64,000 nt of DNA from M3007 sp040383605 (lineage in GTDB: Bacteria; Bacteroidota; Bacteroidia; Chitinophagales; Saprospiraceae): assembly GCA_040383605.1 (NCBI GenBank), contig JBEIDF010000002.1:8244-72243 (forward strand), written 5' to 3'. Both the position numbers and the translations under genes were made by a program. Below are positions 25,873-34,675 of this stretch, one piece after another. Every line of letters starts with the position of its first letter. Within the stretch, counting starts at the first letter, position 1. A model generated the notes under the pieces. The model was not told the origin of the DNA and made no database searches. It worked only from the letters and a program-made list of their open reading frames with translations.

Positions 25873-26742
25873 ATGCGGAAAATCCCGGTATTGTTGCTCA
25901 AATTGGGTATTTTGACCACCCTTATCCTGCTGCGGATGGGTGAAATTGATTTGGCGGCAATGGTTGCGCGCTCCAAATACCGCAACACCCTGTCTTATTA
26001 TCTGGACACGTTCAGCGGGATCGCCATATTCCTTTTATTCCTCGATTTTGTACAGTTTTTTGTGGTCGCCGTGTACCGCAGGCGGCATGGCGTGCGGGGC
26101 GACGATAATTTTATCATCGGTATCGGGCACATCTACTCTTTACTGGTGGTGTTCGGCCTGATTGCAGGCATACTTTCTCTCTTCCAAATCAATGCCCGCG
26201 AATTATTCACCTCGCTGTCCATCATTTTTGCTGGTTTGGCTATTCTGACGAAGGACTACATCTCGAACATGATTAACGGCATGATTATCACCTTTTCGGG
26301 GCAAATGAGCATCGGCGATAATGTGCGCATCGGACAGCATCGCGGAAAAATTACCGATATCACGCTGCAAAATATCCACCTGCTCAATGACGACGACGAC
26401 GTGATCTATGTGCCGAATAATGTAGTGCTGACTTCCGACGTGGTCAACTACACCAAACGGGAAATCAAACGCACCAGCATAGATTTTGATATAGACTTCC
26501 GGTATCTCCAATCGGTGGAAGAACTGGAAACCGAACTGATCAAAGCGCTGGAACCTTTTCACGAGTACATCAACGCCGACAGCTACTACCTCCGGGTAGC
26601 AGAGGTGCAAAAGGATCATATCGCCTTGAAATTTCAGTATATTTTGAAGGAGCCCAATAAAGAGCTGGAGCGCCGGGTGCGCCGCCGGGCGGTGCGCCGC
26701 CTTGTGGAAATACTGAGCGAACGGCACAAGCAGCATCACTGA
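25873..26742 (+). CDS. MscS-family mechanosensitive ion channel
   Basis: MscS channels open under membrane tension and release solutes on osmotic downshock. The 289-residue protein has an N-terminal helix, a second near residues 48-66 (GIAIFLLFLDFVQFFVVAV), a third near 90-115 and the pore-lining helix region ARELFTSLSIIFAGLAILTKDYISNMINGMII. The beta domain follows with the family motif MSIGDNVRIGQHRGKITDITLQNIHLLNDDDDVIYVPNNVV. It is a small MscS type, inner membrane. The DUF255 gene follows after only 5 bases, so they are probably co-transcribed. Confidence 0.9.
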   Translation: MRKIPVLLLKLGILTTLILLRMGEIDLAAMVARSKYRNTLSYYLDTFSGIAIFLLFLDFVQFFVVAVYRRRHGVRGDDNFIIGIGHIYSLLVVFGLIAGILSLFQINARELFTSLSIIFAGLAILTKDYISNMINGMIITFSGQMSIGDNVRIGQHRGKITDITLQNIHLLNDDDDVIYVPNNVVLTSDVVNYTKREIKRTSIDFDIDFRYLQSVEELETELIKALEPFHEYINADSYYLRVAEVQKDHIALKFQYILKEPNKELERRVRRRAVRRLVEILSERHKQHH

Positions 26743-26747
26743 ACACC

Positions 26748-28862
26748 ATGAATCATCTCCAATACGAAAGTTCGCCCTACCTGCTTCAACACGCCCACAA
26801 CCCCGTCCAGTGGTACGCCTGGAAGCCGGAAGCCCTGGAAAAAGCCCGTCGGGAGCAAAAACCGATTTTGGTCAGCATCGGCTATTCCACTTGCCACTGG
26901 TGCCATGTTATGGAACGCGAATCCTTTGAAAATCCGGATATTGCCGCATTCATGAATGAGCACTTCGTGAATATCAAGGTGGATCGGGAGGAGCGGCCGG
27001 ATCTGGACGCGATTTATATGGAGGCCTGCCAAATCCTGACCGGCAGCGGCGGTTGGCCTTTAAACTGTTTTCTGACGCCAGACGGTCGGCCTTTTTACGC
27101 CGGCACGTATTATCCGCCCCGTCCGGCGTACAACCGCCCTTCCTGGCTGCAGGTATTGCAACACCTGTCGAACGCCTGGGAATCGCAGCGCGAAGCTGTT
27201 TTTGAACAGGCGGAAAAGCTCCTGGAACACATCCTGCGCCAGGACGACGTGCTGGTCGGAAAGCCGGAGCAGAACCCGATCTCGCCCTTTGGCCCTGCCG
27301 GCCCCGGCGGCGCGCTCGAAACGATTTTTTACCAAATGCGGGATCGCTTCGACCGCCTCGAAGGCGGGTTTGGCGGCGCGCCCAAGTTTCCCTCCACCAT
27401 GGCGATCCGGTATCTTCTCGGCTACTACTGGTTTTCCGGTCGCCAGGAAGCCCTGGAGCACGCCCTGCTGTCGCTCGATAAAATGATTCACGGCGGCATT
27501 TACGATCAATTGGGCGGCGGCTTTGCCCGCTATGCCACCGATCGCGCCTGGCTGGTTCCGCATTTTGAAAAAATGCTGTACGACAACGCCCTGTTGGTCG
27601 CCCTGCTGGCAGAAGCGATTAAACTCCTCCAATCCGACGCCGAATTGGCGCATGCGCACGCTGCACGACTCGAAACCTACCGGGAAACCCTGGAGGAAAC
27701 GCTGGACTATGTTACCCGCGAAATGACGCACCCGCAGGGCGGTTTCTACGCCGCGCAGGATGCCGATTCGGAAGGCGTGGAAGGAAAATTTTTCGTCTGG
27801 GAAAAAGAAGAAATGGATGCGGCGCTCGGCGCGGAATCCCCCCTGTTTTGTTCATTTTATGGCGTAACGGCGGAGGGCAACTGGGAACACCGCAATATCC
27901 TGTGGCGCGCGCAGGGCGATTACGACGCGTACGCTGCGGCGCATGGATTGGATGTGCGGGAACTAAAAACCCGTCTTGCTGCTTGTCGGGGCCAACTTTT
28001 CCGTCTGCGCACCGAGCGCGTATGGCCCGGCCTCGATGACAAGTTGCTGCTCGGATGGAATGCCCTCATGGTCAGTGGATATGCCGCTGCTTTTACCGCT
28101 ACCGGGCAGGCAAGGTACGAGGCTGCCGCCCTGCGCGCCCTGGATTTTATCCTGGCGCATTTTGACGATGGCGCCGGTGGCCTGCTCCATACCTGGAAGG
28201 ACGGCAAGGCCCAGTATGCAGCACTCCTGGACGACTACGCGCTGGTGATCGCAGCCCTGACCGATGTGTATCAGATCGCTTTCGATCCGAGGTACTTGTC
28301 GCTGGCAGACCAGTACACGGATTTTGTATTCCGCCATTTTTCCGATCCGGATACCGGATTGTTCTATTACACACGGGAAGGACAGGCCGACGTGATCGCG
28401 CGGAAGAAAGATCTGTACGACAATGCGACGCCTTCCGGCAACAGCACGATGGCGCACAACCTGCAACGGCTGGGAATCCTACTGGATCGCCCCGATTGGC
28501 GCGCGCACGCGGTGCGTATGTTGGGCGCCATGCAGGCTTCTGTGGAAAAATACCCGCTGTCTTTCGAACGGTGGGCGGAGGCGCTTTTGTATGAAGCGCA
28601 CGGAATACACGAGATCGGGGTTATTGGCGACAACGCCTTTGAGAAAGCCCGGGCGGTACAGCGGCTTTTCGTGCCGAACAAAGTGCTTGCCGCCGCAGTG
28701 GGTGCATCGGACTTGCCCCTGTTGGCCGGCAAGCCGTCCGGTGCGGAAGCGCAGATTTATGTATGCCGGAATTTTGCCTGTCAAAAGCCCGTATCTGATC
28801 TGGAGGATTTCAAACAACTAATTCAAGTCCGGGAACGTTTTCAACCACCATCGCGCGGATGA
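26748..28862 (+). CDS. Thioredoxin-fold DUF255 protein (YyaL/SSP411 family)
   Basis: The 704-residue protein begins MNHLQYESSPYLLQHAHNPVQW, the hallmark of this family. A thioredoxin-like domain follows with the motif STCHWCHVMERESF (CHWC, Cys50 and Cys53) and GSGGWPLNCFLTPDGRPFYAGTYYPP. From about residue 200 to 680 an (alpha/alpha)6-barrel related to sugar isomerases/glycosidases follows (GGIYDQLGGGFARYATDRAWLVPHFEKMLYDNA). Function is not established in bacteria. The protein appears cytoplasmic. Its stop overlaps the start of the T9SS porP/sprF-type gene (ATGA), so translation may be coupled, although the family is not a known T9SS part. Confidence 0.9.
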   Translation: MNHLQYESSPYLLQHAHNPVQWYAWKPEALEKARREQKPILVSIGYSTCHWCHVMERESFENPDIAAFMNEHFVNIKVDREERPDLDAIYMEACQILTGSGGWPLNCFLTPDGRPFYAGTYYPPRPAYNRPSWLQVLQHLSNAWESQREAVFEQAEKLLEHILRQDDVLVGKPEQNPISPFGPAGPGGALETIFYQMRDRFDRLEGGFGGAPKFPSTMAIRYLLGYYWFSGRQEALEHALLSLDKMIHGGIYDQLGGGFARYATDRAWLVPHFEKMLYDNALLVALLAEAIKLLQSDAELAHAHAARLETYRETLEETLDYVTREMTHPQGGFYAAQDADSEGVEGKFFVWEKEEMDAALGAESPLFCSFYGVTAEGNWEHRNILWRAQGDYDAYAAAHGLDVRELKTRLAACRGQLFRLRTERVWPGLDDKLLLGWNALMVSGYAAAFTATGQARYEAAALRALDFILAHFDDGAGGLLHTWKDGKAQYAALLDDYALVIAALTDVYQIAFDPRYLSLADQYTDFVFRHFSDPDTGLFYYTREGQADVIARKKDLYDNATPSGNSTMAHNLQRLGILLDRPDWRAHAVRMLGAMQASVEKYPLSFERWAEALLYEAHGIHEIGVIGDNAFEKARAVQRLFVPNKVLAAAVGASDLPLLAGKPSGAEAQIYVCRNFACQKPVSDLEDFKQLIQVRERFQPPSRG

Positions 28863-29842
28863 TGAAAAAACTGATCACACCTATTATATATATAGGCGTA
28901 CTGGGCTGGTTGCAGGCCCAGCAGCTGCCGCAGTACAGCCTGTATATGCTCAATCCGTACGCCTTTAATCCGGCGGTAGCGGGCACAGAAAACACGCTCA
29001 TTTTGAATGGCGTTTACCGGCAGCAATGGTCCGACCTGCAGGGGGCGCCCGTGGGGCAGTCCCTGAATGCCCATTTGCCGGTGTACAAAATCAACAGCGG
29101 ACTTGGTTTGCGGTTAGACAACAACACGATGGGAGCCCATCGCGCAACACAGGCGGCGCTTTCCTATTCGTTCCAGGTTGAGATTGGCCGCTCCGCGTTG
29201 TTATCGCTGGGTGTTAGCGGCGGGTACATGCAATACGCCCTCGATGGTGCGAAGTTGCGCGCGCCCCAGGGAACCTATTCGGAGCCCGGCGGATTGTTTA
29301 CGCACAACGATAACTTATTGCCGGAGGGCAACATCAATGCCGGAACTGTTTTCGGAGAGGCCGGGATTTTTTTCCGTCGAAAAGCCCTCCAGGCCGGCCT
29401 GGCCGTTCAGCCTGTCTTTGCGCCGGTGCTGGAACCGACTTCGGGCGGCGCTTTTCGGCTAAAACCTGCGCGTCACTACGTATTTACTGCCGGGTATAAT
29501 TTACCAATAGGTGATGACCTGGAACTTAGACCGTCTTTTTTAGCCAAAACTGACTTTTTCGTGACACAATTAGAAATATCTGCACTTTTTAATTGGAGAT
29601 CGTTTATATTTGCGGGCGCTTCGCTCAGGGGGGTAACCCGGCAGGCGCGCGATGCAGCGGTTGTGTTGATTGGATGGCAGATAAATGAGCGCTCTACGGC
29701 GGCTTACGCGTACGATCTCCCCCTGTCCGCCCTCAACACCGTGAACCGCGGCAGCCATGAATTGATGTTGCGGTACAGCCTCAACAAACCTGTTGGCAGG
29801 GGAACCCTCCCGCCGGTCATTTATAATCCGCGTTTTTGGTAG
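28859..29842 (+). CDS. Type IX secretion system outer-membrane protein PorP/SprF
   Basis: The 327-residue outer-membrane barrel has the family N-terminus: signal peptide (KLITPIIYIGVLGWLQAQ), then QLPQYSLYMLNPYAFNPAVAGTENTLILNGVYRQQW. SprF/PorP-type proteins attach type B-CTD cargo to the cell surface, and P. gingivalis porP lies immediately before porK-L-M-N, the same order as here. Two ATG codons are tandem at 28859 and 28862; the start overlaps the DUF255 stop. A 241-base gap with its own promoter separates it from gldK. No giant adhesin lies upstream, unlike many sprF-like paralogues, which supports this being the core copy. Confidence 0.9.
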   Translation: MMKKLITPIIYIGVLGWLQAQQLPQYSLYMLNPYAFNPAVAGTENTLILNGVYRQQWSDLQGAPVGQSLNAHLPVYKINSGLGLRLDNNTMGAHRATQAALSYSFQVEIGRSALLSLGVSGGYMQYALDGAKLRAPQGTYSEPGGLFTHNDNLLPEGNINAGTVFGEAGIFFRRKALQAGLAVQPVFAPVLEPTSGGAFRLKPARHYVFTAGYNLPIGDDLELRPSFLAKTDFFVTQLEISALFNWRSFIFAGASLRGVTRQARDAAVVLIGWQINERSTAAYAYDLPLSALNTVNRGSHELMLRYSLNKPVGRGTLPPVIYNPRFW

Positions 29843-29998
29843 CGATCGCAGCATTTATTGCCTCGTTACCGCCTCCGCCCCCGCGTTGGAGAAAAAATGT
29901 TAAAAATAAACCCGGTGGATACAATGTTTTGTTAACCCCGCGTTACTAAAGCGAGAATACCAATAAATCCCCCTCAGCGCGCCATTTTTTTTTAAAAT

Positions 29999-30031
29999 TT
30001 TGGTCGTTACTAATTTAATCCGCTATCTTTA
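29999..30031 (+). promoter_or_regulatory. Putative promoter of gldKLMN
   Basis: TTTG at 29999-30002 and TATCTTTA at 30024-30031 are separated by 21 bases. They are close to the Bacteroidota TTTG-N19-TAnnTTTG pattern and lie 52 bases before the gldK ATG. The last base differs from consensus. Confidence 0.5.
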
Positions 30032-30083
30032 CGTCCACTTTTGCCAAACCGCATATTTAAGTAGGAAAACACGGGTGTTTAAT

Positions 30084-31337
30084 ATGAAAAAACTACAGAA
30101 TTCGCTCCTGCTGCTATCGTTTATTGCAGTAGTGGCCGCATCTTGCGGCCGGACAGAAAGCGGTCAACTCGTTGGAGTGCTCGACCGCCCGGGCTGGAAA
30201 GGCATTAACCCTTACGGCATGGTGTACGTTCCTTCGGGAACCCTTCACATTGGAACCGGCGACGAGGATATCAGCAAGCAGCTGGTAGCGCGTCCTAAGG
30301 CCATCTCCATTCAGGGTTTCTTTATGGATGACACCGAAATCACCAACAATGAGTACCGGCAGTTCGTCCAATGGGTTATTGACTCGCTCGCGCATGAAAC
30401 GCTTCAACACTATGTGGAAGAAGAAGGCGCCACCAGCGATAAACCCATGATTGACTGGGAAATGGAAATTGACTGGGAAGGAGAAGCGGAAACGCTGCAA
30501 GACCTCTTTTACCAGGGCAATGAGCGTTTCTCGGGCCGTCAGGAATTGGATGTAAGCAAACTGGTATTCCAGTACGAGTGGATGGACTGGCAGCGCGCCG
30601 CCCATGATCGGAACAGCAACCGGACCAGCTTCCTGCGCAAGGAAAAAATCAAGGTATATCCGGATACGCTCTCCTGGATTCGCGATTACGCCTATTCCTA
30701 CAACGAGCCGATGACTCGGAATTATTTCTATCACCCGGCATTCGACGAGTATCCAGTGGTAGGCGTAAACTGGAAAATGGCAAAAGCCTTCACGTACTGG
30801 CGCACCAAAATCTGGGATATGTATTCCGGTGAAGAGGGCATCCATACGGAAGATTTCCGCTTGCCCACCGAACATGAATGGGAGTATGCCGCACGCGGCG
30901 GTCGCGAAAACGCACCGTATCCCTGGGGCGCGTACTACACGCGTAATGCCAAAGGCTGCCTGCTGGCTAATTTCAAGCCCGGCCGCGGTAATTATCCCGA
31001 AGACGGCGGTCTGTACACAGTAAAAGCAGATGGCTATTACCCGAACGATTACGGTCTGTATTGCATGGCCGGTAATGTGTCGGAGTGGACAGAAACGGCA
31101 TTCTTCGAAAATTCCTATTCTTTCATGCACGACCTGAACCCGGATGTGCGCTACGATGCCAAAGAAGAAGATCCGCTGACGTACAAGCGCAAAGTGATCC
31201 GCGGCGGCTCGTGGAAGGATGCCGCGTTCTTCCTCCGCACGGGTACGCGCAACTATGAATACCAAGACACCACAAAATGTTATGTAGGCTTCCGCTGCGT
31301 GCTCACCTTCCTCGGTCGCTCTATCAACGATTTCTAA
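30084..31337 (+). CDS. gldK: Type IX secretion lipoprotein GldK (PorK)
   Basis: GldK is an outer-membrane lipoprotein that forms the periplasmic ring of the T9SS with GldN. The start MKKLQNSLLLLSFIAVVAASC gives a lipobox with Cys21 and 417 residues; upstream in-frame codons lie in the promoter. The body is a formylglycine-generating-enzyme-like (SUMF1) fold: GMVYVPSGTLHIGTGDED, FFMDDTEITNNEYRQFV, YPVVGVNWKMAKAFTYWR, LPTEHEWEYAARGG and GNVSEWTETAFF. The ending VIRGGSWKDAAFFLRTGTR is typical. The catalytic Cys of true FGE is not relevant here. It is first in a gldK-L-M-N row. Confidence 0.97.
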   Translation: MKKLQNSLLLLSFIAVVAASCGRTESGQLVGVLDRPGWKGINPYGMVYVPSGTLHIGTGDEDISKQLVARPKAISIQGFFMDDTEITNNEYRQFVQWVIDSLAHETLQHYVEEEGATSDKPMIDWEMEIDWEGEAETLQDLFYQGNERFSGRQELDVSKLVFQYEWMDWQRAAHDRNSNRTSFLRKEKIKVYPDTLSWIRDYAYSYNEPMTRNYFYHPAFDEYPVVGVNWKMAKAFTYWRTKIWDMYSGEEGIHTEDFRLPTEHEWEYAARGGRENAPYPWGAYYTRNAKGCLLANFKPGRGNYPEDGGLYTVKADGYYPNDYGLYCMAGNVSEWTETAFFENSYSFMHDLNPDVRYDAKEEDPLTYKRKVIRGGSWKDAAFFLRTGTRNYEYQDTTKCYVGFRCVLTFLGRSINDF

Positions 31338-31463
31338 AGACGCGTTTCCAGACAGTTTTTACAACGTGTATGCTGTCGGATGTGCGGGTAGATTCGCCTA
31401 GTTCAAATTTTAACTAATACTCAGACTTTAACATTAATTAAACTGCTTAAACGGTCTATAACA

Positions 31464-32054
31464 ATGAGTTTCGTCAAGACTAAAGGATTCAAGTACGTTA
31501 AAAACCTCGCCATCGGCGTGGGCGCCGCAATCGTTCTTATGGGCGCACTGTTCAAACTGGAAAGCTGGGAAGGCGCCTCCGAAATGCTGATCATCGGCCT
31601 GACGGTAGAAGCTATCATCTTCCTGATGCTGGGTCTGTTAGGCCCAGAGCCGGATTACTACTGGAGCAAACTGTATCCTGGCCTGGATGACTACCATGCC
31701 CGCCTGCAACCGCTGACCGCCGGTCCGTCGAACGATCCGGATATCGTCCCGCTGCACGGCGACGTAATAGAACGCCAATTGGGCGGTATGCTCACCGAAC
31801 TGCAATCCATGTCTAAAAGCCTCGGCGCACTGAAAGCGCTGCAAGAGGTGGACTTCACCGGCACGCAGGAGCAGGTAAAATCTATGAGCAATTTCTATAC
31901 GCGCATGAACGAAGCGATGGCCGATATGGCTAAGTCTGCAGAAGACGTGAAAGGCTACAAAGATCAGCTGGCTTCTTTGAACAAAAACCTCAATTCGCTC
32001 AATACGGTGTACGGCAATATGCTGGCCGCTATGGCAAACATCGGTCGTCAGTAA
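31464..32054 (+). CDS. gldL: Type IX secretion inner-membrane motor protein GldL (PorL)
   Basis: GldL forms the pentameric inner-membrane stator around the GldM dimer and uses the proton gradient to power secretion. The 196-residue protein has two transmembrane helices: about 13-33 (KNLAIGVGAAIVLMGALFKL) and 40-58 (MLIIGLTVEAIIFLMLGLL). The membrane-embedded Glu in TVEAII is the residue linked to proton flow in the family. KLESWEG in the loop and EPDYYWSKLYPGLDD after helix 2 are conserved. The cytoplasmic tail is a coiled coil with many Met, Lys and Glu. The 126-base gap after gldK shows no obvious terminator. Confidence 0.96.
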   Translation: MSFVKTKGFKYVKNLAIGVGAAIVLMGALFKLESWEGASEMLIIGLTVEAIIFLMLGLLGPEPDYYWSKLYPGLDDYHARLQPLTAGPSNDPDIVPLHGDVIERQLGGMLTELQSMSKSLGALKALQEVDFTGTQEQVKSMSNFYTRMNEAMADMAKSAEDVKGYKDQLASLNKNLNSLNTVYGNMLAAMANIGRQ

Positions 32055-32107
32055 TTTCGCTGCGGTCACGAATTTTTATTTCGTCACAACCTTTAAATTA
32101 GATAACT

Positions 32108-33634
32108 ATGTCTATACCAAAGGAGCCGCGGCAGCTCATGATCAACCTGATGTATCTGGTGTTGACCGCGCTTTTGGCTCTTAACGTCTCCGCTGAGGTG
32201 ATGAACGCGTTTTTTTCACTCGATAACGGCCTAAAAGGCAGCCGTACGATCGTGGAAAAAAACAATGAAGTGGTGATGCAAAATATCACAAAGCAAGCTG
32301 AGGCTTACAACGACGAACTCAGAAAGAAATATAAGGAAAACGCCTCGCAGGCTATCCAAATCTCGAACGAGTTCAACGCATATGTCGAAGAAGTACGCAA
32401 AAAACTCTTCGAAAAGGCCGGTGGCCCGTCTAAAAAGGATCCGACGATTCCGAAGGATATCCGGAACAAGGACTTGACTACAAACATGTTTATCAACGAA
32501 GGCCTCGGCGCGGAGATCCAAAGCAAAATTGAGGAAACTCGCAAGAAGTTTGAAGCGCTCGTGGATAACGATCCGACGGAAGTGGCCTCGCTTACGCTCG
32601 GTATCGAACCGATTCCTTCGACTTCACAGGCTAAGAACTGGGCGGAGCTGAAATTTAAGCAAATGCCGGTTGCTGCCTGCTTCCCCATCCTGGGTAAACT
32701 GCAAAGCGACTCGAAAAGCTCTGCCTCCGCCGTACTGAACTACTGCCTGAAGAAGGTCGCCGGTGAAGAAATCAAAATGGATGCGTTCGAACCGGTCATC
32801 TCCGCACCAAAAGGATATGTTATCCGCGGCGATAAGTACGAGGCTGACGTATTCCTGAGCGCGTATTCAACCACGGCCGACAACATCACGATCAACGTGA
32901 ATGGCTCAAACTTGGCGGTTAAAGAAGGTAAAGCGCACTATGAGACGATCACGAACGCGACCGGTACGAAAAAGTATTCCGTGCGTATCAATGTGACAAA
33001 TCCGCTCACGAAGGAAGTCAAAACCTACAACAAGGATTTTGAATACGAAGTGGGTGAGCGTTCCTGCTCGGTACAGCTCGACAAAATGAACGTATTCTAC
33101 ATCGGCGTGGACAACCCGATCACGGTTTCGGCCGCCGGTGTTTCTTCCAACGATTTGAAAGTAACCGCCAGCGGCGTGAATATCACCCGGAGCGGTTCTT
33201 CCAACTACATTGTTCGGGCTGATAAGCCGGGCGAATCTACGATTACGCTGCAAGGCGGCGGTCTGCCCCCGACTACGTTCAAATACCGTGTAAAGCGTAT
33301 TCCTGATCCCGTTCCGCTACTTGGCGCTAAAATCAAGAGCGGCGCGATGGGGAACGGTGAATTCAAGGCGCAAGGCGGTATCGGCGCAGTACTTGAAAAT
33401 TTCGACTTCGACGCAAAATGCGATGTAGTAGGTTTCACCTGCACGTACCTCGCAAAACGTGCAGACCCGTCTCCGGATACGCCGAACGCCGGCGCCCGTT
33501 TTGGTGGCACGGTAGCCGAAATGGTACAGAAAGCAAAGCCGGGCGATACGTACTTCTTCGACGATATTAAAGTAAAATGCCCGGGCGACAACATACCGCG
33601 TAACCTCGGTGGCCTGTCGTTCAAAATTAGATAA
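32108..33634 (+). CDS. gldM: Type IX secretion protein GldM (PorM)
   Basis: GldM is the dimeric rod that spans the periplasm and transmits torque or force from GldL to the GldKN ring. The 508-residue protein has the family start SIPKEPRQLMINLMYLVLTALLALNVSAEVMNAFF, with the single transmembrane helix near residues 12-30. A helical domain D1 (about 30-220) is followed by three beta domains ending in a Cys-containing D4 (FTCTYLAKRADPSPD, FFDDIKVKCPGDN). The gene lies 53 bases after gldL. A perfect 12-base hairpin lies 19 bases after its stop. Confidence 0.97.
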   Translation: MSIPKEPRQLMINLMYLVLTALLALNVSAEVMNAFFSLDNGLKGSRTIVEKNNEVVMQNITKQAEAYNDELRKKYKENASQAIQISNEFNAYVEEVRKKLFEKAGGPSKKDPTIPKDIRNKDLTTNMFINEGLGAEIQSKIEETRKKFEALVDNDPTEVASLTLGIEPIPSTSQAKNWAELKFKQMPVAACFPILGKLQSDSKSSASAVLNYCLKKVAGEEIKMDAFEPVISAPKGYVIRGDKYEADVFLSAYSTTADNITINVNGSNLAVKEGKAHYETITNATGTKKYSVRINVTNPLTKEVKTYNKDFEYEVGERSCSVQLDKMNVFYIGVDNPITVSAAGVSSNDLKVTASGVNITRSGSSNYIVRADKPGESTITLQGGGLPPTTFKYRVKRIPDPVPLLGAKIKSGAMGNGEFKAQGGIGAVLENFDFDAKCDVVGFTCTYLAKRADPSPDTPNAGARFGGTVAEMVQKAKPGDTYFFDDIKVKCPGDNIPRNLGGLSFKIR

Positions 33635-33653
33635 TTTAATCCCCTTTCACCAA

Positions 33654-33684
33654 TTGCTCCAGCCGTACTCCGCGGCTGGAGCAA
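33654..33684 (+). promoter_or_regulatory. Intercistronic hairpin between gldM and gldN
   Basis: TTGCTCCAGCCG and CGGCTGGAGCAA form a perfect 12-base stem around TACTCCG. No T-tract follows, so it is more likely an RNA-processing or stability element, or a partial attenuator, than a full terminator. Confidence 0.6.
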
Positions 33685-33729
33685 CTTGAAAACAGGTACT
33701 AAACACAGTTCATGCTTAATCTTCGAGCC

Positions 33730-34608
33730 ATGCAAACTACATTCAAATGGATTTGCCTTTGCTTCCTGCTGGTCTTGGCGGGAATTACTACGGCGCTCGC
33801 TCAAAATCCGCAGGAAATCGAAATTCTCACTGAAACCAGCGAACCGGAAGCAACAGACGCACCGCTGGATGACGTGGTGAAAAAAGACATCATGATGGAA
33901 CGCAAAGTGCTGCCCTACCAACCGGTGCGGGAAAGCGATGTGTTCTGGGAAAAACGCATCTGGCGCATTATTGATGTGCGCGAAAAAATGAACCTGCCTT
34001 TCGCATACCCGGAGGCGCCGTTTTTTAAACTGCTCTCCGACGCCGCTACGAACGGCGATCTGCCGGTGTATAGCACGGAAGACGATAAGTTTTCTAAGCG
34101 CCTGAGCACAGACGACGTGCTCTCGATGCTGTCTAAATCCGACACGATTGTCACGTTCGACCCGGAAACGTACGCTGAAAAGGTAACGGTGGTTCGCAAT
34201 GATATTAACTGGGAAGACGTGAAGCGCTTCCGCGTGAAGGAGATCTGGTTCTTCGATAAGGAGACTTCCACCATGCAGGTACGCATCCTCGGTATCGCGC
34301 CGCTGATTGACGTGAAGGACAATGAGGGCAACTTCCGCTTCGAACGTCCTATGTTCTGGGTCTATTACCCGCAAGCGCGTGAAATGTTCGCCCGGAATCG
34401 CGTATTTACGCTCGGCGGCAACACAAACGCTACGATCTCTTGGGAAGATCTGTTCGAAATGCGCTATTTCGCCAGCTATATCTACAAGGAATCGAACGTG
34501 TACGACCGCAAAATTGACGAATACCTCACCGGTGTGGATCTCTTGATGGAATCCGAGAAGATCAAAAACGATATCTTCAACTGGGAGCACGACCTCTGGC
34601 AGTACTAA
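33730..34608 (+). CDS. gldN: Type IX secretion ring protein GldN (PorN)
   Basis: GldN binds GldK in the periplasmic ring and contacts GldM. I use the start MQTTFKWICLCFLLVLAGITTALAQ, which gives a good signal peptide; an ATG six codons earlier is possible. The 292-residue product shows the conserved body: RESDVFWEKRIWRIIDVREKMNLPFAYPE, SIKEIWFF-like RVKEIWFFDKETSTMQVRILGIAPL and FWVYYPQAREMFARN. The ending FNWEHDLWQY is typical of Saprospiraceae and Flavobacteria homologues. It completes the order porP-gldK-gldL-gldM-gldN, which is the P. gingivalis order. A hairpin precedes it and another follows. Confidence 0.96.
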   Translation: MQTTFKWICLCFLLVLAGITTALAQNPQEIEILTETSEPEATDAPLDDVVKKDIMMERKVLPYQPVRESDVFWEKRIWRIIDVREKMNLPFAYPEAPFFKLLSDAATNGDLPVYSTEDDKFSKRLSTDDVLSMLSKSDTIVTFDPETYAEKVTVVRNDINWEDVKRFRVKEIWFFDKETSTMQVRILGIAPLIDVKDNEGNFRFERPMFWVYYPQAREMFARNRVFTLGGNTNATISWEDLFEMRYFASYIYKESNVYDRKIDEYLTGVDLLMESEKIKNDIFNWEHDLWQY

Positions 34609-34641
34609 TCTGCCTTTCCATACCATTGTCTGTATCTCTAC

Positions 34642-34667
34642 GGCCATCGGGCAAACGCCCGGTGGCC
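34642..34667. terminator. Hairpin between convergent gldN and DUF2027-Smr genes
   Basis: GGCCATCGGGC and GCCCGGTGGCC pair over 11 bases with one G-T wobble and an AAAC loop, 34 bases after gldN and just before the DUF2027-Smr stop. The T-tract is weak, so termination efficiency is uncertain. Confidence 0.6.
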
Positions 34668-34675
34668 GCAGTTAT

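Noticed and set aside
33205..34647. 480-codon minus-strand open frame opposite gldN and the gldM 3' end
   Set aside because: It overlaps two confidently identified T9SS genes and its product has no signal, domain or sensible composition. It is a codon-bias shadow.
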